Of a DNA stretch of 64,000 nucleotides, positions 1 to 8,195 are shown piece after piece; position 1 is the stretch's first letter, and every line of letters begins with the position of its first letter. The notes below the pieces were generated by a model. That model searched no databases, was not told the origin of the DNA, and saw nothing but the letters and a program-made list of their open reading frames with translations. The position numbers and the translations under genes are program-made. Origin of the DNA: Candidatus Bathyarchaeota archaeon. GTDB lineage: Archaea; Thermoproteota; Bathyarchaeia; Bathyarchaeales; Bathycorpusculaceae. The DNA lies in contig JAGTQX010000003.1 in NCBI GenBank assembly GCA_018396675.1, positions 124,001 to 188,000 on the forward strand. Reading direction: 5' to 3'.

Positions 1-333
1 TTAAGAGTTCAAGCACTAAAAAAGGGCATAGACCGCGGAGAACGAGTGGTTTTAGCTGTCAAACCAGAAACCTTCATAATTGAAAGAGACCGAGGAAAAA
101 AGAAAAGCGAAAACTCTGTTTCAGGCGTTATTGAAAGGGTAGCTTTTGAAGGTACAAATATAAGGTATGAGGTTAGGCTTGAAAACCAGGATTTAGTGGT
201 TGTCGTGACTCCTTCATTAGCGTGTGAATGGTTTAATATAGGTGAAAAGGTTATTTTAAGTTTTCAACCAGAAAGCGCTCACCTGTTCGTGTATCCAGAA
301 ACGGGATTAAGGGAGGAAATGGCTGTTGAGTGA
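1..333 (+). CDS. ABC importer ATP-binding subunit, C-terminal TOBE domain (partial)
   Basis: Only the last 110 residues are present; the frame is open from base 1, so the gene begins upstream. The stretch reading VKPETFIIE followed by a GVIERVAFEG strand pattern and a run of short beta strands matches the C-terminal TOBE domain of PotA/CysA/ModC-type importer ATPases, which binds or senses substrate next to the nucleotide-binding domain. The ATPase motifs lie outside the window, so the substrate cannot be read; the DUF47/PhoU-like gene that overlaps its stop codon hints at an anion such as phosphate, by inference only. The last codons carry the GGAGG ribosome-binding site of the next gene. 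Confidence 0.7.
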   Translation, partial: LRVQALKKGIDRGERVVLAVKPETFIIERDRGKKKSENSVSGVIERVAFEGTNIRYEVRLENQDLVVVVTPSLACEWFNIGEKVILSFQPESAHLFVYPETGLREEMAVE

Positions 334-985
334 GTTGATAAAATGGTTTGAGAAAAGAAGGGAAACAAAAGCTCTAACAACGATACAACAGCATCTAGCC
401 CTAACAACAAACATAGTTGAAGATTTGGAAAAAGCGGTTACAGCCGCCATAAAAAACGACGAGAAAGAAAAGCGCATATGCATTGAAAGAATAACCAAAA
501 ACGAGAGAGAAGCTGACTCGCTGCGGAGAAAAGTTATGGATGAAGTTTCGAGAGGAGAACTTCCGCCGACTGCAAGAGAAGACATAATGCATTTAGTGAA
601 AAGAGTTGACATGGTTGCTGACTGGAGCAGAGAATCCACAAGGGTGTTAAATGCAATATCCATGGAACACGTGCCAGCCTCAATAAAAAAAGGAATTTTG
701 GAAATGGTTAAAGGCGTGAAAGAATGCGCGGTGCTGCTTCAAAAATGTGTAAACAAAATCATGACAAAGCCGGAAGAAGCATTGCAAGCCGCAGACGCTG
801 TGGAGAGAGAAGAAGAAAAAGTTGATGATTTGCACGAAAAATCAAGAACGCTGCTCGGAAAAGAGGACATGCCAAAAGCAGGAGTTGCGGTCTTAATTGG
901 ACAGCTTTTCGAAGCATTAGAAATGATTGCAGACTCATGTGAAGATGCATGCGACCAAGTGAGAGTAATAATGGTCAGAAAATAG
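326..985 (+). CDS. DUF47 / PhoU-like phosphate transport regulator
   Basis: A 219-residue all-helical protein of the DUF47 (TIGR00153) family, relatives of PhoU that accompany inorganic phosphate transporters and are thought to bind metal through acidic patches in two three-helix bundles. Acidic motifs such as KNEREADSLRR in the first half and AVEREEEKVDDLHE in the second fit the two PhoU repeats. It starts with TTG at 326, overlapping the stop of the ABC ATPase gene by 8 bp, with GGAGG at 312-316 at good spacing, so the two genes are probably translationally coupled. The role in phosphate uptake is from the family; the partner transporter is not visible here. Confidence 0.8.
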   Translation: MSELIKWFEKRRETKALTTIQQHLALTTNIVEDLEKAVTAAIKNDEKEKRICIERITKNEREADSLRRKVMDEVSRGELPPTAREDIMHLVKRVDMVADWSRESTRVLNAISMEHVPASIKKGILEMVKGVKECAVLLQKCVNKIMTKPEEALQAADAVEREEEKVDDLHEKSRTLLGKEDMPKAGVAVLIGQLFEALEMIADSCEDACDQVRVIMVRK

Positions 986-1002
986 GGAGGCGGATTAAAA
1001 AA

Positions 1003-1284
1003 ATGGTTAAGATAAAAATCGATATATCTGAGCTGAAATCTGAAGGAGATGAAACAATAAAAGAATTAACGGATTTTCTGAGAGAAAAAACAGGTGCAAA
1101 CGTTGAAAAGACGGCAGACGATGTAACAGTAAAAAGTGAGGAGCAAGGCATCTCCAAACAATATCTGCGGGTGCTTCTGAGAAAGTTTCTGCATAAAACT
1201 GAACTGAAAGACTATTTCAGAGTGATAGGTGGAAAAGAAAACACGCTTGTTATTAAGGAGAAGAAAATTCCAGAAGAAGAATAA
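1003..1284 (+). CDS. rpl22e: Ribosomal protein eL22 (L22e family)
   Basis: A 93-residue protein. Its N-terminal strand (KIKIDIS), the following helix ending DFLREK, and above all the central block SKQYLRVLLRKFLHKTELKDYFRVI line up with the eukaryotic large-subunit protein eL22 (human counterpart [25 protein letters not shown]). The acidic tail ending in EEE is also typical. An ATG at 1003 preceded by GGGAGGCGG (985-993) fixes the start; a longer frame from 949 is open but would overlap the DUF47 gene and lengthen the N terminus beyond the family norm. It is expected to bind 23S rRNA in the 50S subunit. Family assignment is strong by eye; eL22 is rare in archaea, which makes it notable. Confidence 0.82.
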   Translation: MVKIKIDISELKSEGDETIKELTDFLREKTGANVEKTADDVTVKSEEQGISKQYLRVLLRKFLHKTELKDYFRVIGGKENTLVIKEKKIPEEE

Positions 1285-1288
1285 CCTT

Positions 1289-1675
1289 CTACTTCTTTTT
1301 TGCCGTTTCCCGCTTCTTTTTGGCGAGGTTTTCTTGAATTTTGAAAACATGCTGTCTCACCATGTAAGTGTTCTTGTAGGCATTCAATAAATCTCCATTA
1401 TTAATGGACTTTTTTGCATCGCAGATTAAGGCTTCGGCCTCGGATAGTAGGCTATTGAGTTGGATGTTTTTAGATTCTGGGTTTAGCTTAAACTTTTCGC
1501 GCCCATTTCCAAGAGTTAACAAGAAAAGGAACAAGGCATATTCTAATTCTGCAGCAACATGCCAAACGCTACGCGAAAATAAAGTTTCATCCCCTCTTTT
1601 CAATGCTAAAATCGAGTTTTTTAAATAGTTTGAGGCTGATTCTAAAGCTTTCAGTACCTTTTCGTTTACAGCCAT
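1289..1675 (-). CDS. Hypothetical small helical protein (HEPN-like fold possible)
   Basis: A 128-residue protein I do not recognise. It is almost entirely alpha-helical by eye, with a hydrophobic central segment (LEYALFLFLLTLG) that is too short and charged at its edges to be a sure membrane span, and a lysine-rich tail ending in KKKRETAKKK. The architecture of four or five helices resembles HEPN-type bundles, but the R-x4-6-H ribonuclease motif is not evident. It converges on eL22 with only 4 bp between stops. Confidence 0.6.
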   Translation of the reverse strand: MAVNEKVLKALESASNYLKNSILALKRGDETLFSRSVWHVAAELEYALFLFLLTLGNGREKFKLNPESKNIQLNSLLSEAEALICDAKKSINNGDLLNAYKNTYMVRQHVFKIQENLAKKKRETAKKK

Positions 1676-1736
1676 TTTCTCAGCTCTCTTGCAAATATTA
1701 TAATAAACTTTTTATCTGTTTCGTCCCAAGCTGGCT

Positions 1737-2651
1737 TCAGCCTTTCTCCTTTGCAACAAAAACTATTCCGAGCAACACCAGTGCCGTGCCCAAAATGAAA
1801 AGCGGTGCTGGAAACTCACTGAACAACACCACGCCTAGAATTGTTGCTCCTATTGGTTCAAGCAAAGCCATCGTTGCAGTTTCAAAAGATTTCAAGTTCG
1901 AAAGAGATGAAAAATAGAGCGTATGCGCAACAGCTGTTGGCAACGCGCCCAAACCAAGAAGTGGAAGAACTATGCTGAATTCTGTTGGCAGTTTCAAAGC
2001 TCTGTCTGCGCCTAGCGGGCTTAAAACGCCAATAGCTGCTGCGGCGAACATATATATTGGGAGCATTAACGGCAATATCGCCTTTTGTCCACGTATTCTC
2101 TTGCCATAGTTTAGATAGAAAGCCTCCACAAACGCGGCTAAAACAGCTTCCAAATCTCCTTTAACGCTGGGAGCAGCCCCAACCAAGCTGACTTCCGATG
2201 TTGAAGCTGTGTATTCAGCATATGCGATTACGCATGCACCAACAATTGATATTGTTATTCCTAGAACTGCTAAGCGGGAAGGTTTCAACTTAAAAAGGAA
2301 AGTGGAGAGGAACACGGAAAAAATGGGTGTTGTGTTAACCAAGACAGTTGCGTTCAGAATTGTAGTGTCCTTCACGGCTGATACGAAGAATATGAAGTGA
2401 AGCCCCAAAAAAACTCCAAGTATTACCAAGTCTTTCAAATTTCCTCTAACTGAATCTTTTAAGCCGGAAAGCTTGCCGGAAACAAGCAGAATTACCGTTA
2501 GAATGGCGCAAGCGATTATTAGTCGCCAGAATGCTATTGAAAAAACGTCAAAGTTTGAAAGAAACCTAATGAAAATCGATGCTGTTCCAAAAAGGATGCC
2601 GGCAGTTATGCCTTCTGTCAACGTAAGCTTTCGCGTTCTCATACGAGTCAA
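1737..2651 (-). CDS. EamA/DMT-superfamily membrane transporter
   Basis: A 304-residue protein with about ten hydrophobic spans arranged as two similar halves of five, the layout of EamA (DMT) permeases. The first span (ILFGTASIFIRFLS) and the end of the second half (LEPIGATILGVVLFSEFPA, then LFILGTALVLLGIVF) match family signatures well. A hydrophilic loop rich in Ser/Val near residues 165-180 separates the halves. It is a probable exporter of metabolites or amino acids; the substrate cannot be inferred. An internal ATG nine bases into the frame (2642) is an alternative start. Confidence 0.85.
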   Translation of the reverse strand: MTRMRTRKLTLTEGITAGILFGTASIFIRFLSNFDVFSIAFWRLIIACAILTVILLVSGKLSGLKDSVRGNLKDLVILGVFLGLHFIFFVSAVKDTTILNATVLVNTTPIFSVFLSTFLFKLKPSRLAVLGITISIVGACVIAYAEYTASTSEVSLVGAAPSVKGDLEAVLAAFVEAFYLNYGKRIRGQKAILPLMLPIYMFAAAAIGVLSPLGADRALKLPTEFSIVLPLLGLGALPTAVAHTLYFSSLSNLKSFETATMALLEPIGATILGVVLFSEFPAPLFILGTALVLLGIVFVAKEKG

Positions 2652-2746
2652 ACTCTGCCTAATTTTGGGTTCGTTACTCTTCTAATGAGTTGCGGTTTTA
2701 AATCAAACTAGCGGCTAAAATATATCCCTTGTTGAAGCGTTTCTCG

Positions 2747-4834
2747 TCATTTTTCGATAAAGATTCTGCTTTCGCCTGCTTCTTTTTCAACTCTTATGAC
2801 ATGTTCAGCTTTTTCTGCGAACGCCTCGCTGTGGGTTACAGCGATTATCTGCTCTATAGCCTTGAAACGCGAGATAGCCTCTGCTAAACGATCTATGGAG
2901 CCGTCTTCTCTTCCGAGGCTTTCGGTCGGCTCGTCTAGCAGCAGCATGCTTAAACCGTGTCCAGTTTTGGACTGCATTATAAGCTGCCCCAATCCAAGCC
3001 TATACGCAAAAGCGATTAATGTACGTTCTCCACCAGACAGGTGAGAGGCTTCTCTTTCAGTGCCAGTTTCGCTTAACACGTAAGGCGTGTACATTTCGTC
3101 TATAATAACGTTTATCGGTGAGCCTTCTTCGCCTACAAGGTTGTCGAGGATTTGCTGAACAAAGTTTTTCAAAACTTTTACAAATTCGCTTCGCAGTTTT
3201 GGTTGAATGCTTCTATAGGCGTCGCGGATGCTTCCAACTATGCTGATGATTCTGTTCAGTTTTTCTACACTTTCAAGTTTTTCCTGAGCTTGATCTATCC
3301 GCTTTTTAATGTCTTCTAAACGCCGCGCGAAGTCATCTTTACGGTTTTCCATTGTTTGCAGTTCAGACTTAAGCGAGTAATACCGTTGGAAAGCTTGGTC
3401 CCTGTTTCTTTTTGCGGTTTCAAGTTCTGAAACGTCAAAACGGGCGATTTCCATGCGAACTTTTTCCAGCTGAGAACGCAGTTCATTTTCCAAGCTTTGT
3501 TTCTCGTTGAATTCCTTTGAAAGTTCAGCTAACGCTTTAGATTCGTCGCTTATGCGGCTTTTCAAATCTTCAATTCGTGGAATAAGGCTTTGAAGGTTTG
3601 AAATGGCTGAACTGGCTTTTTCCTTTATCTGCTGCAGTTCCTCGATGTCCTTTTGAAGTTGGCTTATAGTCTTTTGTCTTTCTTGATTTTCCTCCTGTAT
3701 TCTCTGCGCAAGGCTGGTTTTGTATTCGTTGTTTAACGGTTGCAAGCACAATGGACAACGGTTTTCTGTTGAAAGTGAAGAAAGCCGTTTCTGGTCCGCT
3801 TGCATATTTCGCAACGCGGCTTCTTGTTCAGCTTTTAAACTGGCAATTTGATCGTCGAAAGTTAACAGATGCCGCCTCAACATTTCGATGGGCTGGTCCG
3901 GCGGAATTTGAATTTCTTTCAGTTTTTCCATGCATGATTGAATTTGTGTTTCCATTGTGGTTAGGCGTTGCTTCAAATTTTCAACTATGGCTTTTTTTCC
4001 TTCGATTTTCTCAGCAAGCGACGCTGATGAATCCTCAATGCTTGCCAAGCTGGCTTGGAGTTTCGCTTCTTTTCTTTTCAGCTCGTCTATTGAGACTTTA
4101 AGCTCTTCTAGTTTTTTAAGTTTCAAGTCGGCTTCTTCAAATGTGTTTTTGGCTTCTTCCAGCCTTCTGGACATTGTTTGGAGTTCTATTTCTAGACGCG
4201 TGAATTCCTCTGCCAGGCTCGTGTATTCCATGCTTAATTTTTCTATTCCAACAATGTCAGGGTCTCTTTCGTAAGCTTTCTTTTCTCCTTCGTATTCTTT
4301 TTGATATCCGGCAAGGTTGCTCCATGCTGTCTCATAATCGGAAAGCCCGAATAGTTCATCTAGGCGCTTTTGTCTTTCCCGCGGTGGAGCGTCTAAAAGT
4401 TCTTTTAAATGCTCTTGCCTAACCCAGACTATTTCGCGGAAAAGTTCTTTTTCCAAGCCAGTTATAGCTTTAAGCTGTTCGGCTACTGCATCGCTTTTTA
4501 TGCTGGCTATTAGAGTTTCTTCTTCGAAAAGTTTCAGTTCGTCAAAGTCTTGGCTTATTCCTTTTCCCCGCCGCTTTATTCCCCGCGTTAACTTGTAGCT
4601 TTTACCGTTTTGGGTAAATTGAACTGTGACTTTTCCACTTTCAGCCCCATCTCTTAGCAGGTATTCGTAGCTTCTGCCCACTGGATCGCCAAACAACGCG
4701 AAGTCTATGGCGTAGAGTATGCTGGATTTTCCACAGCCTAAACCGCCGACGAGACAGTTGAAGCCTCTGGCAAAGGGCACTGTTGACTTCACATGTGAGC
4801 GAATGTTCTCTAATTGAACAACTTCAATTTTCAT
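2747..4834 (-). CDS. rad50: DNA double-strand break repair ATPase Rad50
   Basis: A 695-residue SMC-like ATPase. Walker A GGLGCGKS lies at residues 30-37, the Q-loop around WVRQEHL near 137-143, a long coiled coil from about 150 to 540, the zinc-hook CPLC at 360-363, the ABC signature HLSGGER near 598-604 and Walker B LLLDEPTE at about 631-638. Rad50 dimerises through the zinc hook and, with Mre11, tethers and processes DNA ends. The coiled coil is shorter than in Pyrococcus Rad50 (about 880 residues). Its start overlaps the mre11 stop by 4 bp (ATGA), so the pair is a coupled operon. HerA and NurA, often neighbours in archaea, are absent from this window. Confidence 0.95.
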   Translation of the reverse strand: MKIEVVQLENIRSHVKSTVPFARGFNCLVGGLGCGKSSILYAIDFALFGDPVGRSYEYLLRDGAESGKVTVQFTQNGKSYKLTRGIKRRGKGISQDFDELKLFEEETLIASIKSDAVAEQLKAITGLEKELFREIVWVRQEHLKELLDAPPRERQKRLDELFGLSDYETAWSNLAGYQKEYEGEKKAYERDPDIVGIEKLSMEYTSLAEEFTRLEIELQTMSRRLEEAKNTFEEADLKLKKLEELKVSIDELKRKEAKLQASLASIEDSSASLAEKIEGKKAIVENLKQRLTTMETQIQSCMEKLKEIQIPPDQPIEMLRRHLLTFDDQIASLKAEQEAALRNMQADQKRLSSLSTENRCPLCLQPLNNEYKTSLAQRIQEENQERQKTISQLQKDIEELQQIKEKASSAISNLQSLIPRIEDLKSRISDESKALAELSKEFNEKQSLENELRSQLEKVRMEIARFDVSELETAKRNRDQAFQRYYSLKSELQTMENRKDDFARRLEDIKKRIDQAQEKLESVEKLNRIISIVGSIRDAYRSIQPKLRSEFVKVLKNFVQQILDNLVGEEGSPINVIIDEMYTPYVLSETGTEREASHLSGGERTLIAFAYRLGLGQLIMQSKTGHGLSMLLLDEPTESLGREDGSIDRLAEAISRFKAIEQIIAVTHSEAFAEKAEHVIRVEKEAGESRIFIEK

Positions 4835-6036
4835 TTCAGAAGCTCCTCTAACGTTTGCTTAACCTTTTCATCTTCTTTTTTCGTTAACGGTTCAATGAGA
4901 CTAACTGCAGAGTGAGCTATTTTTTCAGCTTCTTCGCGGCTGTAACGTTCAGAGAAAATCTGCAAGAAATATTCGAAACTCTTTGTTTTCAAATCTTTAA
5001 TTTCACTTTCGAATATTGAACGAACAACCACTTCTGGAACTTCGCTTTCACGAAGCAAAATTATTGGGTGAACAAGCAAAGCCTTCTCAGCGGCACCCCT
5101 AATTTGGGCGACATCAACCTCTGCACGGCTTGCCTCAACTGGCAAAACACCGCGCAACACTGGAATCAAAATTACTCCTTCCTCGTCGGCGCCTTTCACA
5201 AGTTGAACAGCAAGTTCAGTAACCTTCGACGCTGTAACGCCAGTGAAATCCTGTTCCAAAACAATAAATTTACGCGGAGACTCAAGAGGTACAAATTGCG
5301 GCGACGCTTCGCCATTCTCATCAACCTCCACATAATAAAAGCCTTTACTATTCTTGGCTTCATCATAACTTATTGTTTCTGTGCTTCCAGGATAAACCAG
5401 CAAGCCATCCTTAAACTTTCCTTCATAACGCTTGTGCACATGCCCAGCCGCATAATAATCGAAGCCTTCTGGGATAAGCTCCGGCGACGCTTCAGCCTCT
5501 ATGTAAGGCGGATTCAGCTCGGGGATTTCAATAGCCATGTGGAAAACAAAAATGTTAAAGAGCGAAACGTCCAAGTTTGGCTTGTTCTTTTCCATGAAGA
5601 CTGGAAGCATTTCTTCGGTTTTACGTCTAGTTCGAAAGTTGGGCACGCCGTAAACATAGCAACAATCTGTTTTACGCCAACACGCGCCTTCATGCCTCGG
5701 CAAATAATAAATTAGCCCTGCACTGTCCAACGGGTTTAATATCGTGCTCGTAATAATGTTCGGTGCAGAGTCATGAGAACCGTCAACAACCAGAACTGGT
5801 ATATTAGCATCCCGTAGCCGACTGAAATTTTTCACAGCGCTTTCCAACGTGACATTTGACGGACGCGCATTATGAAAAAGGTCCCCAGCGATAATCATGA
5901 ACGTCGGCTTTAACTCCAAAGTTTTGTCCACCAACTCCTGAAAAGCTTTATCGAAATCTTCACGTCTAGCTTCTAAGCCGTACTGCGTGTATCCCAAATG
6001 CAGGTCTGCAGCGTGAACAAAGCTGAAAGACTTCAA
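4831..6036 (-). CDS. mre11: DNA double-strand break repair nuclease Mre11
   Basis: A 401-residue calcineurin-like phosphodiesterase and the partner of the downstream rad50. Metal-binding motifs are D11-x-H13 in AADLHLG, D52 in GDLFH, GSHD at 86-89, H166 in FVFHMAIE and H199/H201 in AAGHVH. The usual GNHD motif reads GSHD, so the asparagine that bridges the metals is serine. The C-terminal about 120 residues should hold the capping and Rad50-binding helices. The protein should act as Mn-dependent 3'-5' exonuclease/endonuclease on broken DNA ends in complex with Rad50; the effect of the Asn-to-Ser change is unknown. Confidence 0.92.
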   Translation of the reverse strand: MKSFSFVHAADLHLGYTQYGLEARREDFDKAFQELVDKTLELKPTFMIIAGDLFHNARPSNVTLESAVKNFSRLRDANIPVLVVDGSHDSAPNIITSTILNPLDSAGLIYYLPRHEGACWRKTDCCYVYGVPNFRTRRKTEEMLPVFMEKNKPNLDVSLFNIFVFHMAIEIPELNPPYIEAEASPELIPEGFDYYAAGHVHKRYEGKFKDGLLVYPGSTETISYDEAKNSKGFYYVEVDENGEASPQFVPLESPRKFIVLEQDFTGVTASKVTELAVQLVKGADEEGVILIPVLRGVLPVEASRAEVDVAQIRGAAEKALLVHPIILLRESEVPEVVVRSIFESEIKDLKTKSFEYFLQIFSERYSREEAEKIAHSAVSLIEPLTKKEDEKVKQTLEELLK

Positions 6037-6119
6037 ACCGTTGCCTCCATCAACAGCCCGCTAATCTTTTAGAAATACAAGCATTAAGCCTATTAACGTT
6101 TAAGTTGTGGAACATAAAC

Positions 6120-6127
6120 ATATAAAG
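6120..6127 (+). promoter_or_regulatory. Probable TATA box (box A) of the AN1/site-2 protease gene
   Basis: The sequence ATATAAAG matches the archaeal box A. Transcription would begin about 25 bases on, near 6148, which supports the inner ATG at 6165 over the outer one at 6132. Confidence 0.4.
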
Positions 6128-6164
6128 CGTAATGCGGCAATTCAAAAGGCAAAAGGCATGGAAA

Positions 6165-6965
6165 ATGAAATGCCAAAAATGCGGAAAAGAAGTGTTCCTA
6201 CCGTTCAAATGCCCTTATTGTGGAGGATACTTCTGCCCAGAACATCGGTTGCCTGAAAACCATGAATGTCCAAAAATAGAGTTAGCACAAGCTCCAAAAC
6301 GGGAAGAAATGCCGCTAAACACGCAAAGAAAAAGAGAGCCACAAGAATATACTGTCACATACGTTCCAAGCGAACAAAAAAGAAAAATCTATTTCAGCAG
6401 CAAAGAAGTTGAACACCTAACTATAGCGGCTTTGCTTGTTTTAGGCATAGGTTTGTCCATTGGAATTTCCCAGCCAACAATCACGAGGATTGGAGGACCC
6501 ATAATGCTAATTGCATTCGCCGCGTTAGTGACTGTTTCTTTTCTTGCTCATGAGTTGGCCCACAAATTTACAGCTCAAAAAAACGGATTGTGGGCGGAGT
6601 TCAGATTGATGACTATGGGCTTAATATTAACAGCAATATCCATTATCTCACCTATATTCAAAATCATTCACCCGGGGGCCGTTGCCATATCCGGTTTTGC
6701 TGGAAAAAAGAGCGTTGGAAAAATATCTATGGCAGGCCCATCAGTCAACCTGATAATCGCAGTCACATTTATTGCGTTATGGCTGGTGACTGGCTATCCC
6801 ATTTTAATTTTTGCAACAGCCTTCAACGCTTGGATAGCCCTGTTTAACCTTATTCCTTTCGGCATACTTGACGGTTTCAAGATTTTTTTGTGGAACAAGA
6901 AAATATGGGCTTTAGCCTTCACGTCAAGCCTAGCTTTAACAATATTCACTTATCCTTACTTGTAG
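6165..6965 (+). CDS. AN1-type zinc finger fused to site-2 protease (M50) membrane peptidase
   Basis: The first 35 residues form an AN1-like zinc finger with paired cysteines (CQKC, CPYC, then FCPEHR and HECP). A charged linker follows, then about six membrane spans of an M50 site-2 protease: the zinc-binding HELAH lies in the second span (about residues 129-133) and NLIPFGILDG near the C terminus supplies the third ligand, like the NPDG motif. Such enzymes cut substrates within the membrane; the zinc finger probably faces the cytosol and may recruit them. The start is placed at ATG 6165, where the zinc finger begins, 38 bases after the TATA box; ATG 6132 would add 11 basic residues. It converges with uS10. 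Confidence 0.82.
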   Translation: MKCQKCGKEVFLPFKCPYCGGYFCPEHRLPENHECPKIELAQAPKREEMPLNTQRKREPQEYTVTYVPSEQKRKIYFSSKEVEHLTIAALLVLGIGLSIGISQPTITRIGGPIMLIAFAALVTVSFLAHELAHKFTAQKNGLWAEFRLMTMGLILTAISIISPIFKIIHPGAVAISGFAGKKSVGKISMAGPSVNLIIAVTFIALWLVTGYPILIFATAFNAWIALFNLIPFGILDGFKIFLWNKKIWALAFTSSLALTIFTYPYL

Positions 6966-6971
6966 AAGAAT

Positions 6972-7280
6972 CTACACGAGTTCTATTGTGACGTGCACTT
7001 CTTCTGGAACACGAATACGCATAATACGCCTCATGGCACGTTCTTCAGCGTCGATGTCTATTAGACGCTTGTGGATGCGCATCTCCCACTTGTCCCATGT
7101 AGCTGTCCCTTCACCGCAAGGCGACTTCAAGACAGGAACCTTAAGCCGTTTAGTAGGCAAAGGAACGGGTCCTGTCATTTTCACGCCTGTTTTTTCAGCG
7201 ATACTCCTTAGTTCTTGGCATACCTCTTCAAGCTTTTTGTAGTCTGTGCTTGTCAGGCGTATCCGCGCTTTTCTTACCAT
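6972..7280 (-). CDS. rps10: 30S ribosomal protein uS10
   Basis: A 102-residue small-subunit protein. The stretch [18 protein letters not shown], the GPVPLPTKR loop that contacts 16S rRNA, and the [12 protein letters not shown] segment are diagnostic of archaeal S10. Length is exactly as expected. In many archaea the gene follows that for EF-1alpha; here the upstream region (7281-7394) is a divergent intergenic space, so uS10 seems to have its own promoter. Confidence 0.96.
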   Translation of the reverse strand: MVRKARIRLTSTDYKKLEEVCQELRSIAEKTGVKMTGPVPLPTKRLKVPVLKSPCGEGTATWDKWEMRIHKRLIDIDAEERAMRRIMRIRVPEEVHVTIELV

Positions 7281-7394
7281 AGCTTAATACTCCACGCCTC
7301 AAACTTTTATATTTTCTCGGTGGGTTACCTTTAGACGACAAAGCACAAATAAAAACTTATCGAAAAGAATACTGATAAACGCTTTAAATCAGAG

Positions 7395-8069
7395 ATGAAA
7401 ACGGCTGGAAAGGCGAAAAGAATGCTGAAAGTCAGGGGAATACTTGTAGACTTGGATGGTACACTGGTTGATTCCAGAGAGGCGTACTATGAAGCGTTCA
7501 AAATCGCCATTAAAACAATCAAAGCCAAAAACTTTGACATTCGCATGGCTTTTGAAATCCCAAAAAGACTGGAACAGAATAAACCAATAAACGACTTGAT
7601 TCCAGAAAAAACTGCGGGAAAATTCTTGGAAACCTACTTGAAGACGTACTATGGGCTGACAGAAAAAAAGACAAAAATGTTGCCTAATGTACAAAAAACG
7701 TTAGAAAAACTTTCAGCAAAGACGCGGCTTGCATTAATCACCATGCGTTATGTACCAAAAGAAAACATTATTCGTGAACTGGAAAAATTCGGTTTAGCCA
7801 AATATTTCAATTGTGTAACGACTGCCTTGGACACGTCTTTTCCTAAGCCGTCTCCAGAAGCGTTGATAAAATCCGCTGAACAGATAGAAGTTGAAATAGG
7901 AGAATGCGCTGTTGTTGGAGACTCTGTTGCTGACGTTAAAGCTGGAAAAAACGCGGGAGCAAAAACAGTTGCAGTTTTATCAGGAATATTCACGCGGGAG
8001 GAGTTGGAAAAAGAGAAACCAGACCTCATTCTCAACAACATAAACGAGCTTCTGAAGTTTATCGGATGA
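7395..8069 (+). CDS. HAD-superfamily phosphatase (phosphoglycolate phosphatase-like)
   Basis: A 224-residue HAD hydrolase. Motif I VDLDGTLVDS carries the nucleophilic Asp, motif II is in LALITMRY, motif III is the Lys in FPKPSPEAL, and motif IV is VVGDSVADVKAGKNAG. A helical cap inserted after motif I (about residues 25-100) places it in the C1 cap group with phosphoglycolate phosphatase and PPase-like enzymes. The substrate is not predictable. It starts at ATG 7395; an internal ATG at 7422 is possible. It is divergent from uS10 and monocistronic. Confidence 0.85.
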   Translation: MKTAGKAKRMLKVRGILVDLDGTLVDSREAYYEAFKIAIKTIKAKNFDIRMAFEIPKRLEQNKPINDLIPEKTAGKFLETYLKTYYGLTEKKTKMLPNVQKTLEKLSAKTRLALITMRYVPKENIIRELEKFGLAKYFNCVTTALDTSFPKPSPEALIKSAEQIEVEIGECAVVGDSVADVKAGKNAGAKTVAVLSGIFTREELEKEKPDLILNNINELLKFIG

Positions 8070-8195
8070 CTTGAAATATTCTAATATAGAAAATATAGCA
8101 AAAAATTACTTAAGAATCTTATAGAAGCAACCCTAAATAAAGCTTAATTAAAACTTTAACCTAGTAATAAACGGAGAGAGAAGGCTTCGAGAACA

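Noticed and set aside
5068-5715. A long antisense open frame (215 codons) opposite mre11
   Set aside because: It lies wholly within the strong mre11 gene, has no family motif, and its composition is that of a reversed coding frame.
8070-8195. Possible small RNA gene in the AT-rich gap before the unknown protein
   Set aside because: The stretch is AT-rich and has no clear C/D or H/ACA box, so I cannot support an RNA gene.
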